DNA from: CBDCGV01 sp965216955
GTDB taxonomy: Bacteria; Bacteroidota; Bacteroidia; Chitinophagales; JADIYW01
Assembly (NCBI GenBank): GCA_965216955.1
Contig: CBDCGV010000008.1
Span: forward strand, 62,001-126,000
Direction: 5' to 3'
Length of the DNA: 64,000 bases
The position numbers were made by a program, and so were the translations under genes. The number at the start of each line of letters is the position of its first letter. The first letter of the stretch is position 1. The notes beneath the pieces are model-generated. The model saw nothing but the letters and a program-made list of their open reading frames with translations, had not been told where the DNA came from and did no database searches. This document shows, one piece after another, positions 26,175 through 34,928 of this stretch.

Positions 26175-28070
26175 ATGAATCATAAGATTACTTCATTAGA
26201 ACAGTATAAAGAAGTTTATAAAAGAAGTGTAGAAGACCCTGAAGAATTTTGGGAAGAAATTGCAGGTAGTTTTACTTGGCGGCAAAGGTGGGATAAGGTG
26301 TTAGAATGGAATTTTAAGGAACCAAACGTCAAGTGGTTTTTGAATGGTAAATTAAATATTACGGAAAACTGTTTGGATCGTCATCTGGAAACCAGAGGAG
26401 ATAAAACAGCCATTATTTGGGAACCAAATGATCCAAATGAACCTGTTAAAACATATACTTATACTGAACTTCATATGGAAGTTTGCAGATTTGCCAATGT
26501 GCTAAAAAATAATGGTGCCAAAAAGGGTGATCGCATTTGTTTGTATATGCCAATGGTGCCTGAGTTAGCGATTGCTGTTTTAGCATGCGCAAGAATAGGA
26601 GCGATTCATTCTGTTGTCTTTGCTGGTTTCTCAGCAACGTCATTAGCGGATAGAATTAATGATGCAACATGCAATATTTTACTTACTGCAGATGGTTCTT
26701 TTAGGGGAGACAAAAAAATTGCACTTAAGTCCATTGCGGATGAAGCATTGGAAAGCTGTCCATCAATTGAAAAGGTTATTGTATATGAGCGAACTAAACA
26801 AGAGGTTAATTGGAATGCCGATCGAGATGTTTGGTGGCACGAAGAGCTAGAGAAAGTAAATGAAGATTGTTCTCCAACGATTTTGGATTCAGAAGATACT
26901 TTGTTCATACTTTATACCTCTGGTTCTACTGGAAAACCCAAAGGGGTGGTCCATAGTTGTGGAGGATATATGATATATACATATTACACGTTTCTCAATG
27001 TATTTCAATATGAAGAGAACGATGTATATTGGTGTACGGCAGATATAGGTTGGATTACGGGACATTCATATATTGTTTACGGTCCTCTTTTAGCTGGGGC
27101 GACTACTGTAATGTTTGAGGGTGTGCCTACATATCCTGATGCAGGTCGTTTTTGGGAAGTTTGTGATAAACTAAAAGTAAATCAGTTTTATACTGCTCCT
27201 ACAGCAATTCGAGCTTTAATGGCAAAGGGGTTGGAGTATGTTAATCCATATAAATTAGACACGTTGAAAGTAATTGGCTCGGTTGGAGAGCCAATTAATG
27301 AAGAGGCTTGGCACTGGTACGATGAACATATTGGAAAGAAAAAAGCTCCAATTGTAGATACTTGGTGGCAAACTGAAACAGGAGGGATGTTAATCGCTCC
27401 AATTCCGGGGGTAACCAAATTGAAGCCGACATATGCTACTTTACCACTGCCAGGGGTACAACCATGCTTAGTAGATAAAGAGGGTAATGAGATCAATGAA
27501 AATGGGGTGGAAGGATTACTGTGTATGAAATTTCCTTGGCCATCAATAATTAGGACGACTTATGGTGATCATGAACGATGTAGGACGACTTATTTTTCTT
27601 CTTTTGAGAATAAGTATTTTACAGGGGATGGTTGCAGACGAGATGAAGAAGGCTTTTATAGAATTATAGGTCGAGTTGATGATGTTATTAATGTTTCGGG
27701 TCATAGAATGGGTACTGCTGAAGTGGAAAACGCTATCAATGAGCACGAAAATGTAATTGAGTCGGCAGTAGTGGGTTATCCTCATGATATAAAAGGTCAG
27801 GGTATTTATGCATATGTGATCACAGATGGTCATGAAGGCGAAGGAGATACACTAATTAAAGAAATTAAGGATGTGGTAAATAAGGTAATTGGCCCGATAG
27901 CAAAACCAGATAAGGTTCAAGTTGTTCCTGGATTACCCAAAACGCGTTCAGGAAAAATTATGAGAAGAATACTTAGAAAAATTGCTAGTGGAGATACGAC
28001 TAATTTAGGAGATACTTCTACTTTGCTAGATGCTAGTGTTGTTGAAATAATTAAAGAGGGCGCTGTTTAG
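26175..28070 (+). CDS. acs: Acetate--CoA ligase (acetyl-CoA synthetase)
   Basis: 631 residues from ATG 26175 (MNHKITSLEQYKEVYKRS); a TTG at 26154 would add seven. The adenylate-forming motifs are YTSGSTGKPKGVVHS near 265, DTWWQTETGG near 405, YFTGDG and GRVDDVINVSGHRMGT near 510. The C-terminal TRSGKIMRRILR holds the lysine that protein acetylation silences in many Acs enzymes. It converts acetate, ATP and CoA to acetyl-CoA, completing the module with the symporter upstream. A 13-bp direct repeat lies inside the gene (27551 and 27581), in frame. Confidence 0.97.
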   Translation: MNHKITSLEQYKEVYKRSVEDPEEFWEEIAGSFTWRQRWDKVLEWNFKEPNVKWFLNGKLNITENCLDRHLETRGDKTAIIWEPNDPNEPVKTYTYTELHMEVCRFANVLKNNGAKKGDRICLYMPMVPELAIAVLACARIGAIHSVVFAGFSATSLADRINDATCNILLTADGSFRGDKKIALKSIADEALESCPSIEKVIVYERTKQEVNWNADRDVWWHEELEKVNEDCSPTILDSEDTLFILYTSGSTGKPKGVVHSCGGYMIYTYYTFLNVFQYEENDVYWCTADIGWITGHSYIVYGPLLAGATTVMFEGVPTYPDAGRFWEVCDKLKVNQFYTAPTAIRALMAKGLEYVNPYKLDTLKVIGSVGEPINEEAWHWYDEHIGKKKAPIVDTWWQTETGGMLIAPIPGVTKLKPTYATLPLPGVQPCLVDKEGNEINENGVEGLLCMKFPWPSIIRTTYGDHERCRTTYFSSFENKYFTGDGCRRDEEGFYRIIGRVDDVINVSGHRMGTAEVENAINEHENVIESAVVGYPHDIKGQGIYAYVITDGHEGEGDTLIKEIKDVVNKVIGPIAKPDKVQVVPGLPKTRSGKIMRRILRKIASGDTTNLGDTSTLLDASVVEIIKEGAV

Positions 28071-28082
28071 AACTAGGCTTTT

Positions 28083-28550
28083 TTAATAAACTTCCCCTCT
28101 ATCTACCGTTGAATAATTGAGTTTAAGGGCATCTGCCTTTCTAAGCTCCTGTTTTATATCTGTCAATAAACCCATGGTAACCTTTTTATCTGCTTTGACA
28201 GAAAAGATGAGTGCCATTTTTTCTTTTTCACTCACCTTACTTCTGCATAAGTTTACATAGGTGCCAATATCATCAGGTGTTGCAAAAGCATCGTCTAGTT
28301 GTAAACGTGGTGCCGTTCCAAAAGTAGCTTTGTCAACAGGCGTTCCGATGTACATATAATTTACTAGAGACTTCTTTTCTAATTTTTGAATTTCGGTTGC
28401 TTTGGGTACAAGAAATCTAACAAGCAAAGAGTCGTCTCTCATAACGGTAACTACCATAAAGAAAAACAGCAATATAAAAATGATATCTGGTAACGATGAA
28501 GTACCAATTTTAGGTGTTTCTTTACCAACTTTTCTTTTAAATCGAGACAT
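28083..28550 (-). CDS. exbD: ExbD/TolR-family biopolymer transport protein, second copy
   Basis: 155 residues: short cytoplasmic tail, one transmembrane helix with the family Asp (SLPDIIFILLFFFMVVTVMR), then a periplasmic domain. ExbD couples proton flow to TonB. It is the last gene of a four-gene minus-strand unit in the order ExbB, small membrane protein, ExbD, ExbD, which is the standard Bacteroidota arrangement. It is 19 bp after the other exbD and lies tail to tail with acs, 12 bp apart. Confidence 0.92.
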   Translation of the reverse strand: MSRFKRKVGKETPKIGTSSLPDIIFILLFFFMVVTVMRDDSLLVRFLVPKATEIQKLEKKSLVNYMYIGTPVDKATFGTAPRLQLDDAFATPDDIGTYVNLCRSKVSEKEKMALIFSVKADKKVTMGLLTDIKQELRKADALKLNYSTVDRGEVY

Positions 28551-28569
28551 AATAAATCGTATTTAGAAA

Positions 28570-29145
28570 TTATTCCTTTCCATAAGAATCAGGTTCCGCT
28601 TCTGATATCTTAATTGGATAAATTCCTCTAATTTCTTTCTTTTGGTCTTTATTTAAATCACTAAATGACCTTCCAAATTTCTTATTTGAACCAACTTCCC
28701 TTAATTCATTATAGGCGGCTTTCAACTCGTTATATACTTGAATGTACATATCATAACTGGTCGCCCTATCATTTTTTAGGGAAACAATAGCTTTATCTGG
28801 ATTGTCAGACTTTTGCGGATCTTGATCTCCCCCACATAAATCACATGATCCATCACCATTATTATCGATAAATTCCTTAGTTCTTTTTTTCAAAGAGCGA
28901 ATAGTTTCTAACTCTCCATTTACCAATAACTGATCGTATTGGTTTACTAAGATTTGAAGTACATTTCTTTTGTTCGCCTGAACATCATCTGGTGGAGGCT
29001 CTTCAGACCATTGAGGCAGCTTTACCAATAATCCTGTATCAGTATCTATAGTCGTCGTTACCAGAAAGAAAATTAATAGCAAGAAGGCAATGTCTGCCAT
29101 AGAACTTGCATTAATTTCAGGACTTTCTCTCTTTTTTCTTGCCAT
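28570..29145 (-). CDS. exbD: ExbD/TolR-family biopolymer transport protein, first copy, with Cys-containing insertion
   Basis: 191 residues. One transmembrane helix with the channel Asp (SSMADIAFLLLIFFLVTTT) follows a basic N-terminus. The periplasmic part carries an insertion around 95-115 (NNGDGSCDLCGGDQDPQ) with a CxxC pair in an acidic loop that ordinary ExbD lacks. It should form the proton channel with ExbB and energise TonB-dependent receptors. Two different ExbD proteins per ExbB is usual in Bacteroidota. Confidence 0.92.
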   Translation of the reverse strand: MARKKRESPEINASSMADIAFLLLIFFLVTTTIDTDTGLLVKLPQWSEEPPPDDVQANKRNVLQILVNQYDQLLVNGELETIRSLKKRTKEFIDNNGDGSCDLCGGDQDPQKSDNPDKAIVSLKNDRATSYDMYIQVYNELKAAYNELREVGSNKKFGRSFSDLNKDQKKEIRGIYPIKISEAEPDSYGKE

Positions 29146-29166
29146 TTTCTAGATATTAAAATTATA

Positions 29167-29508
29167 CTAGTTTCTAAAGAGTCCCATTATGCCATCAAAA
29201 ATGATAAACCCTAATAATCCTACAGTTGCTAATATAGCCGTAAAAATTCCAGCACTTATTAATTTGAACTGCATTAAGCTTAAACCAGCTTTTGAAGCAA
29301 AATCGGGTAACGTATTTCCAGCTAAAGCCAAACCAATTAATATTAAAACAGCTAGTGCTGCAAAGCCTAAAAGTGCTTTTTTCTTTTCTCCAAAGTTGGT
29401 AATTAAACTCAATAAGGGAAAGATAATAGATACTAACAATGCGATCCCCAAAAGTACATATGCGATGGGCAAGCCTACATTGGTAAAGAAATTAATTAAA
29501 CCGTCCAT
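29167..29508 (-). CDS. Small three-helix membrane protein of the ExbB-ExbD cluster
   Basis: 113 residues with about three hydrophobic helices (about 11-35, 45-62 and 82-108) and short charged loops. No enzymatic motif is seen. It is encoded between exbB and exbD in the same minus-strand unit. A small membrane protein in this slot is regularly found in Bacteroidota, which suggests an accessory subunit of the TonB energiser; its function is not established. Confidence 0.8.
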   Translation of the reverse strand: MDGLINFFTNVGLPIAYVLLGIALLVSIIFPLLSLITNFGEKKKALLGFAALAVLILIGLALAGNTLPDFASKAGLSLMQFKLISAGIFTAILATVGLLGFIIFDGIMGLFRN

Positions 29509-29530
29509 TGTGGTTATTATTTAGTTTTAA

Positions 29531-30265
29531 TTACTTGATGTTATGCTTAATAAGCATATCTAAAAGAGAAATTGATGAGTCTTCCATTCTATTCACTAAC
29601 CCATCTACTTTAGAAACTATATAGTTGTAAAATATTTGAAGTATTATAGCAGTGATTAGACCAAATACAGTTGTTAAAAGTGCCACTTTAATACCTCCTG
29701 CAACTAAAGCAGGATTTACATCTCCAGCCTCTGCTATAGCGTCAAAAGCACCAATCATACCAATTACTGTTCCCATGAAACCCAACATTGGAGCCAATGC
29801 TATAAATAAAGAGATCCAAGTAAGACCACTTTCTAATTTGCCCATTTGAACAGAACCATATGAAATAATTGATTTTTCAACAACATCAATACCTTCTTTA
29901 ACTCTATCTAATCCTTGATATAATACGCTAGCTACTGGCCCTCTTGTTGATTTACAAACTTCTTTAGCTTGTTCTACATTTCCGCTTGCCAACGCGTCAT
30001 CAACGCTGCTTAGTAGTTTTTTGGTATTAGTTTGCGCAAGACTTAAAGAAATTATTCTCTCAATGCACAATGCCAATCCAATTATTAAACAAATTAATAC
30101 GGGTGACATCCATAATGGATCACCATCGATAAATTGTTTTTTTAATACTTGGGTAAGGCCAACCGCTTCTTTATCAACTACTTCCTCGGCCTCCTGAGCA
30201 AAGGCGATAGTTGAACTCATCATTGTAATTGCAAATACTGTAAGGATAGATAATAGATTCTTCAT
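29531..30265 (-). CDS. exbB: MotA/TolQ/ExbB proton channel family protein
   Basis: 244 residues. It starts with a cleavable-looking signal peptide (MKNLLSILTVFAITMMSS, then AFAQ), a feature of Bacteroidota ExbB. The MotA/TolQ/ExbB domain has three membrane helices; the signature stretch is LAPMLGFMGTVIGMIGAF followed by GGIKVALLTTVFGL. It forms the pentameric channel around ExbD helices in the inner membrane and powers TonB. First gene of the unit; a -7 element lies 53 nt upstream. Confidence 0.94.
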   Translation of the reverse strand: MKNLLSILTVFAITMMSSTIAFAQEAEEVVDKEAVGLTQVLKKQFIDGDPLWMSPVLICLIIGLALCIERIISLSLAQTNTKKLLSSVDDALASGNVEQAKEVCKSTRGPVASVLYQGLDRVKEGIDVVEKSIISYGSVQMGKLESGLTWISLFIALAPMLGFMGTVIGMIGAFDAIAEAGDVNPALVAGGIKVALLTTVFGLITAIILQIFYNYIVSKVDGLVNRMEDSSISLLDMLIKHNIK

Positions 30266-30317
30266 TTTTTAATATTTATCATTCTTTGGGCTAAAAATAG
30301 AGCTTTATTTAAATATT

Positions 30318-30325
30318 CAAAAATA
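30318..30325 (-). promoter_or_regulatory. Bacteroidota -7 promoter element (TATTTTTG) for exbB
   Basis: On the minus strand TATTTTTG matches TAnnTTTG, 53 nt before the exbB ATG. No clear -33 TTG at the right distance. In such AT-rich DNA a chance match is possible. Confidence 0.35.
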
Positions 30326-30552
30326 AGTTGATAAACTATTTTTAACATGGAATAAAACTTTTGATGATATTCTGCTCAAAAAAGTGAATTGAAAAGTAAA
30401 TAGAGCCTTTTGTGTTTAAAATATTAGCCTCCTTTACTTGCTATTTAATGCATGGTATATAAGTACAAATATATTTAATTATGCAGGTATGGTTTTACAA
30501 TGAGTTTTTGCCGAATGCTAACATTATTTAAGAAAAAACTTACACTGACAAA

Positions 30553-30583
30553 TTGTCATTGGCTATGTATTTGATTATCTTTG
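30553..30583 (+). promoter_or_regulatory. Promoter of miaB (TTG, 20 bp, TATCTTTG)
   Basis: TTG at 30553-30555 and TATCTTTG at 30576-30583 are separated by 20 bp, a good fit to the Bacteroidota -33/-7 promoter. Transcription from about 30590 leaves a leader of about 29 nt before the ATG at 30619, which supports that start. Confidence 0.6.
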
Positions 30584-30618
30584 TTCGTTGATTATGATTG
30601 GAAATGGTATAAAGCACA

Positions 30619-32085
30619 ATGGATCTAAGCTTTGAGTTTTATACGGTTCAATCAAAAAAGAAGATAATGGGGGAATTCAGTGGTGTTTTAACAAAATCTA
30701 TTGACGAGCAACGTCAGGGGGAAGTACTGAATAAAAGTATTTTGAAAAATAATGTCAATGGTAAAGGCTTTTACATTGAAAGCTATGGTTGTCAGATGAA
30801 TTTTAGTGATAGTGAAATAGTTGCTTCGATTTTAGCTAAAGAAGGGTACAGTATTGAACAAAATTATGAAGACGCAGACTTAATTTTAATAAATACTTGT
30901 TCCATAAGAGAAAAGGCAGAACAAACAGTTCGGAAGCGCCTAGTTGAATTTAGGAAGGCAAAAAAAGAAAATTCAGATGTTTTAATCGGTGTGCTAGGAT
31001 GTATGGCAGAGCGATTAAAAACTAAACTGCTCGAAGAAGAGCAATTAGTCGATTTAGTAATTGGCCCTGATGCCTACCGATCACTTCCTAACTTGATAAA
31101 GGAAGCAGAAGGAGGACAAAAATCAGTTAATGTTTTGCTTTCTAGAGAAGAAACGTATGCTGAGATTAGTCCGGTTCGATTAAATAAAAATGGAATTACT
31201 GCTTTTATCTCTATTATGAGAGGATGCGATAACATGTGTTCCTTCTGTGTGGTACCTTTTACAAGAGGAAGAGAGCGAAGTAGAGATCCCGAGTCCATTA
31301 TAAAAGAAGCGCAAAACCTCTTTAATGAAGGATATAGAGAAGTAACCCTTTTAGGACAAAATGTGGATTCGTATAAATGGAATAAGGAAGAAGAAATTCA
31401 TTTTAATTTTGCTCAATTGCTTGAATCAGTAGCAAAAATTCATCCCGATTTGAGAGTGAGATTTTCAACTTCACATCCGAAAGATATTACAGATGAGGTG
31501 CTCTATACCATGGCTAAGTACAATAACATTTGTAATTATATTCACTTGCCTGTTCAATCAGGAAGTTCAAAGGTCTTAGAAAGAATGAATAGAACATATG
31601 ATCGTTCTTGGTATTTGAACAGAGTAGAGGCCATTCATCGGATTTTGCCGGATTGTGGTATTTCTTCAGATATTATCACTGGCTTTTGTGGGGAAACAGA
31701 AGAAGACCATGAGGCAACTTTAAGTTTAATGAAAAAAGTAAGATATGATATGTCTTATATGTTTTATTATTCTGAAAGACCAGGTACTTTGGCAGCGCGT
31801 AAATATGATGATGATGTCCCCTTAGCAACCAAAAAAAGAAGACTACAGGAAGTAATTCAGCTTCAGAATAAACATGCTTTGGAACGAAATCAAAGTGAAA
31901 TAGGAAAAGTGCATAAAGTCTTAATTGAAAAGCTTTCTAAAAAATCTGCTGATGAATGGTGTGGACGAAATGATCAAAATAAAATGGTTGTTTTTCCCAA
32001 GGGAAAATACTTGCCTGGTCAGTATGTAAATGTATTGATAGAATCATGTACTGCTGCCACACTGGTTGGGAAAGTAATTGATTAA
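30619..32085 (+). CDS. miaB: tRNA-2-methylthio-N6-dimethylallyladenosine synthase
   Basis: 488 residues. The N-terminal UPF0004 domain has YIESYGCQMNFSDSE, INTCSIREKAE and GVLGCMAERLK, which bind the auxiliary Fe-S cluster. The radical-SAM motif is RGCDNMCSFC with Cys203, Cys207 and Cys210. The C-terminal TRAM domain ends the protein. It methylthiolates A37 of tRNAs that read UNN codons. The start has about 40 residues before the conserved region; an ATG at 30667 is possible, but the promoter supports 30619. It heads a plus-strand series to secG. Confidence 0.95.
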   Translation: MDLSFEFYTVQSKKKIMGEFSGVLTKSIDEQRQGEVLNKSILKNNVNGKGFYIESYGCQMNFSDSEIVASILAKEGYSIEQNYEDADLILINTCSIREKAEQTVRKRLVEFRKAKKENSDVLIGVLGCMAERLKTKLLEEEQLVDLVIGPDAYRSLPNLIKEAEGGQKSVNVLLSREETYAEISPVRLNKNGITAFISIMRGCDNMCSFCVVPFTRGRERSRDPESIIKEAQNLFNEGYREVTLLGQNVDSYKWNKEEEIHFNFAQLLESVAKIHPDLRVRFSTSHPKDITDEVLYTMAKYNNICNYIHLPVQSGSSKVLERMNRTYDRSWYLNRVEAIHRILPDCGISSDIITGFCGETEEDHEATLSLMKKVRYDMSYMFYYSERPGTLAARKYDDDVPLATKKRRLQEVIQLQNKHALERNQSEIGKVHKVLIEKLSKKSADEWCGRNDQNKMVVFPKGKYLPGQYVNVLIESCTAATLVGKVID

Positions 32086-32116
32086 ACACCCTTTAGATGA
32101 TAGTCTTTAAATAAAT

Positions 32117-33397
32117 ATGGAATTACAATCAATAAAACAACGGTTTGGAATTATAGGAAACTCAAAAGCTCTAAATAATGCTTTGCAGGTAGCTGTTCAG
32201 GTAGCACCAACAAATTTATCGGTGTTAATTACTGGAGAGAGTGGTGTTGGGAAGGAAGTCTTTTCTCAAATTATACATTATTTGAGTCCTAGAAAACATG
32301 AGGGGTTTATTGCAGTTAATTGTGGAGCAATTCCGGAAGGGACAATTGATTCAGAATTATTTGGACATGAAAAAGGAGCGTTTACGGGGGCACAAGGTGT
32401 TAGAAAGGGATATTTTGAAACGGTCAATGGAGGAACTATATTTCTTGATGAAATAGGAGAAATGCCCATAGGTACTCAAGCTAGATTATTAAGGGTACTC
32501 GAATCTGGAGAGTTTATAAAGGTGGGTTCTTCTACAGTGCAAAAAACGGATGTAAGGGTGTTGGCAGCAACGAATGTTGATTTGCCTAAACTAGTGGCTC
32601 AGGGTAAGTTTAGAGAAGACTTGTACTATAGGTTAAATACCGTTCCTATTTATGTAGCGCCGCTTAGAGAACGAAAAGAAGATATCTATTTGTTGTTTAG
32701 AAAGTTTACCTCAGATTTTTCAGATAAATATAGAACGTCACCAATTGTTTTAGAAGAGGAGGCTCAACAACTTTTAATAAACTATAGATGGCCTGGAAAT
32801 ATTAGGCAATTAAAAAATATTGCAGAAAAAATATCTGTACTTTCTCCTCAGCGTATTGTTTCTAAAGAAATACTTGCGGAGCATCTTCCCAATTTGCAGC
32901 AAACAACTTTACCGGCTTTGGCAAAAAGTGCAGAGAAGGAGTCAATGACAGAAAGAGAGCTGCTTTATAAAATGCTCTTTGATATAAAAGGAGACGTGAA
33001 TGACCTAAAGCAGTTTATATGGAAAATGGCTCAAGGTGAAAAGATTGAGCTTGGAAACTCACAGCTCTTTGCAGATCTATTAGATAGCAATGCATCAAAT
33101 TCTGCGTCTGCTCGAACAATAACAGGTACCTCTGATGTAAAGGAGGAAATATATGGTTCATGGCAAGGACAAAATGATGCTGTAGATAGACCTAATCAAA
33201 CCATAATTATCGAAGATGATGGTAAATATGCTGAAGAAAATATTGAAGAATCCTTGTCTTTGTCTGATATGGAGAAAGAATTAATAAAAAAAGCACTTGA
33301 AAAACATAGAGGGAAAAGGAAAAATGCAGCTTTTGATTTGGGGATATCAGAAAGAACCCTTTATAGAAAAATAAAAGAATACGATATAAGTGCATAG
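32117..33397 (+). CDS. Sigma-54-dependent transcriptional activator lacking a receiver domain
   Basis: 426 residues. The AAA+ domain fills the first 240: Walker A ITGESGVGKE, the sigma-54 contact loop GAFTGA near 87-92, Walker B GTIFLDEIGE, and the arginine-finger region LYYRLNTVPI. A long linker (about 265-380) precedes a Fis-type helix-turn-helix (KNAAFDLGISERTLYRKIK). No receiver, PAS or GAF domain precedes the ATPase, so it must be controlled by other means. It overlaps the lptE start by 8 bp. This organisation next to lptE-secG recurs in Bacteroidota. Confidence 0.92.
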   Translation: MELQSIKQRFGIIGNSKALNNALQVAVQVAPTNLSVLITGESGVGKEVFSQIIHYLSPRKHEGFIAVNCGAIPEGTIDSELFGHEKGAFTGAQGVRKGYFETVNGGTIFLDEIGEMPIGTQARLLRVLESGEFIKVGSSTVQKTDVRVLAATNVDLPKLVAQGKFREDLYYRLNTVPIYVAPLRERKEDIYLLFRKFTSDFSDKYRTSPIVLEEEAQQLLINYRWPGNIRQLKNIAEKISVLSPQRIVSKEILAEHLPNLQQTTLPALAKSAEKESMTERELLYKMLFDIKGDVNDLKQFIWKMAQGEKIELGNSQLFADLLDSNASNSASARTITGTSDVKEEIYGSWQGQNDAVDRPNQTIIIEDDGKYAEENIEESLSLSDMEKELIKKALEKHRGKRKNAAFDLGISERTLYRKIKEYDISA

Positions 33398-33935
33398 TAA
33401 AGAATCTATATTTGAGTCATTAAGAATAGGTAGAATAATTAGGAGCTTGATTTTAATGGGAAGCTTTCTTATATGTTTTTCTTCTTGTAAAATCTATAAA
33501 TTTTCTGATACTAGTGTAAATCCAAATATCAGAAGCGTCAGCGTAGAGAATTTTCCTAACTTGGCTCCATTGCAACAACCATCGTTAGCACCAACGATTA
33601 CGGATAAATTGAAACAAAGATTTTTGCGAGAAACCAATTTACAGGTTATACAAACAGATGGAGATATCCAATTTACAGGTAGTATCATTGGATATGATAT
33701 TAGCCCAGTTGCTGTATCTGGAAATGAGACGGTTGCGCAAAACAGATTAACTATACGTGTTAAAGTCGATTGTGTTAATAAGATAGAGCCCGAAAATAGT
33801 TTCAATACAACATTTACGGATGGAGATAATTATGATGCAGCAGACGATTTAACTAATGTAGAGGATGTGCTGATTGAGTCAATAACAGAAAAGATAGTAG
33901 AGAATATTTTTAATAAAGCTTTCGTAAATTGGTAG
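33390..33935 (+). CDS. lptE: LPS assembly lipoprotein LptE-like
   Basis: 181 residues from a GTG overlapping the previous gene. A hydrophobic export segment ends in the lipobox ICFSSC (Cys33), so it is a lipoprotein. The core (about 40-170) shows the LptE pattern: YKFSDTSVNPNIRSVSVENF, a central basic region TDKLKQRFLRE and FTGSIIGYDISPVAV. LptE plugs the LptD pore that inserts LPS in the outer membrane. Context between the sigma-54 activator and secG agrees with the Bacteroidota LptE family. Confidence 0.85.
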   Translation: MHSKESIFESLRIGRIIRSLILMGSFLICFSSCKIYKFSDTSVNPNIRSVSVENFPNLAPLQQPSLAPTITDKLKQRFLRETNLQVIQTDGDIQFTGSIIGYDISPVAVSGNETVAQNRLTIRVKVDCVNKIEPENSFNTTFTDGDNYDAADDLTNVEDVLIESITEKIVENIFNKAFVNW

Positions 33936-33944
33936 GGATCTTAG

Positions 33945-34928
33945 ATGGATACTTATAGTAATGATATATTAAATCTAAACCAGTTGTTATTGATAGATAT
34001 CAATGAATTGGAAGCGCTTGCTGTGAACTTTCCAGCTAGTGGTTTTGTACATGCAATGCTAGCCAAAAGATATAAGTTGTCAAATGATTTACGTTACGAA
34101 AAACAATTGAATAAGGCGGCTCTGTTATTGCCGGATAGAGAAAAACTCTATGATTTTATTCAAAGAGATATGGCTACAAAACCCATGGTAGAAGAGCAGT
34201 CTTTAGAGGAAGAGAAAATTGCAATAAAAGTAAAAAAAGCAAGTAAAGGAACTAGCAGAAAAAGAAAGGCTAGTAAAAATGTCAAAGCTAAAAAGGAGCG
34301 TGTAAAAGAGAAAGCTAAATCAACGAAGAGTAAGACAGGAGAAAAACCAATAAATAAAAAAAGTAAAAAGCTAAAGGTCAAAGGAGAAAAGCAAGAATCT
34401 ATCATTAGCAAAATTCAGGAGGCAGTTAATAACAAAGAGGTAAAGACAGAAAAAGCAATTGAGCATTTTAAGCCGAAAGAGACCATACGAAAAGAAGAAA
34501 AAACAAAAAAAGAAAAGGCTATAGAAAGTAGTAGTATTGGAACACATACTTTTTTAGAGTGGTTGCAAATTGTTGATAAAGAACAAAAAGAGAAAGGAGC
34601 CACCGAGGAAATTGTTGTTAAAAAGAAGAAAAAGAAAGTAAAAAAAGCAACGATCTCAAAAAAAGAAAAGAAAGCTTTTGTTACAAATACAACAGAAAAC
34701 AAGTTAGATCCTAAACTTAAGTTAAGTGAAAAGGAAAACGCTATCGCAGATAATTTAGCGAAAGCTAGTATTACGTTTAATCATAATTTAGCTACGGAAA
34801 CTTTGGCTAAATTATATGTTAAACAAGGCAAAATTGGAAAAGCTAAAGAATTATATAAAATACTAAGCTTGAAATATCCGAATAAAAGTGCTTATTTTGC
34901 GGCTCAAATAGAGAAAATCGAAGAATAA
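33945..34928 (+). CDS. Lys-rich low-complexity protein with C-terminal TPR
   Basis: 327 residues. The N-terminus (about 1-70) is helical. The middle (about 85-235) is dominated by Lys, Glu, Ser and Thr in short runs such as KKKKKKVKKA and is probably disordered and basic. The C-terminus (about 275-327) carries one TPR-like hairpin (ATETLAKLYVKQGKIGKAKE). No signal peptide. It sits between lptE and secG and overlaps secG by one base. Proteins like this occur at this site in many Bacteroidota; the function is unknown. The Lys-rich part makes false antisense frames rich in Phe. Confidence 0.8.
   Translation: MDTYSNDILNLNQLLLIDINELEALAVNFPASGFVHAMLAKRYKLSNDLRYEKQLNKAALLLPDREKLYDFIQRDMATKPMVEEQSLEEEKIAIKVKKASKGTSRKRKASKNVKAKKERVKEKAKSTKSKTGEKPINKKSKKLKVKGEKQESIISKIQEAVNNKEVKTEKAIEHFKPKETIRKEEKTKKEKAIESSSIGTHTFLEWLQIVDKEQKEKGATEEIVVKKKKKKVKKATISKKEKKAFVTNTTENKLDPKLKLSEKENAIADNLAKASITFNHNLATETLAKLYVKQGKIGKAKELYKILSLKYPNKSAYFAAQIEKIEE

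Larger units (their letters stand above)
30266..30618. other. 353-bp divergent promoter region between exbB and miaB
   Basis: Very AT-rich, no gene seen. It carries outward promoters: a -7 element for exbB on the minus strand (30318-30325) and a well-spaced promoter for miaB on the plus strand (30553-30583). The 200 bp between them show no repeat or hairpin that I could find. Confidence 0.6.

Noticed and set aside
27551..27593. Perfect 13-bp direct repeat TAGGACGACTTAT, 30 bp apart, inside acs
   Set aside because: It is in frame and encodes RTTY twice in a region where Acs proteins normally have similar residues (RTTYGDHER...TYF); short and probably coincidental.
29189..29524. Plus-strand open frame opposite the small ExbB-cluster membrane protein
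   Set aside because: The minus-strand frame has a good membrane topology and conserved operon position; the plus-strand frame is its shadow.
22320..30300. Possible genomic island from the dcw terminator to exbB
   Set aside because: Base composition, promoter type and gene families are the same as in the flanks; no tRNA, integrase or direct repeats at the edges.
34415..34702. Antisense open frame rich in Phe opposite the Lys-rich gene (and similar antisense frames elsewhere)
   Set aside because: AAA/AAG-rich coding strands automatically give Phe-rich, stop-poor antisense frames; no recognisable protein and no promoter or coding signal.
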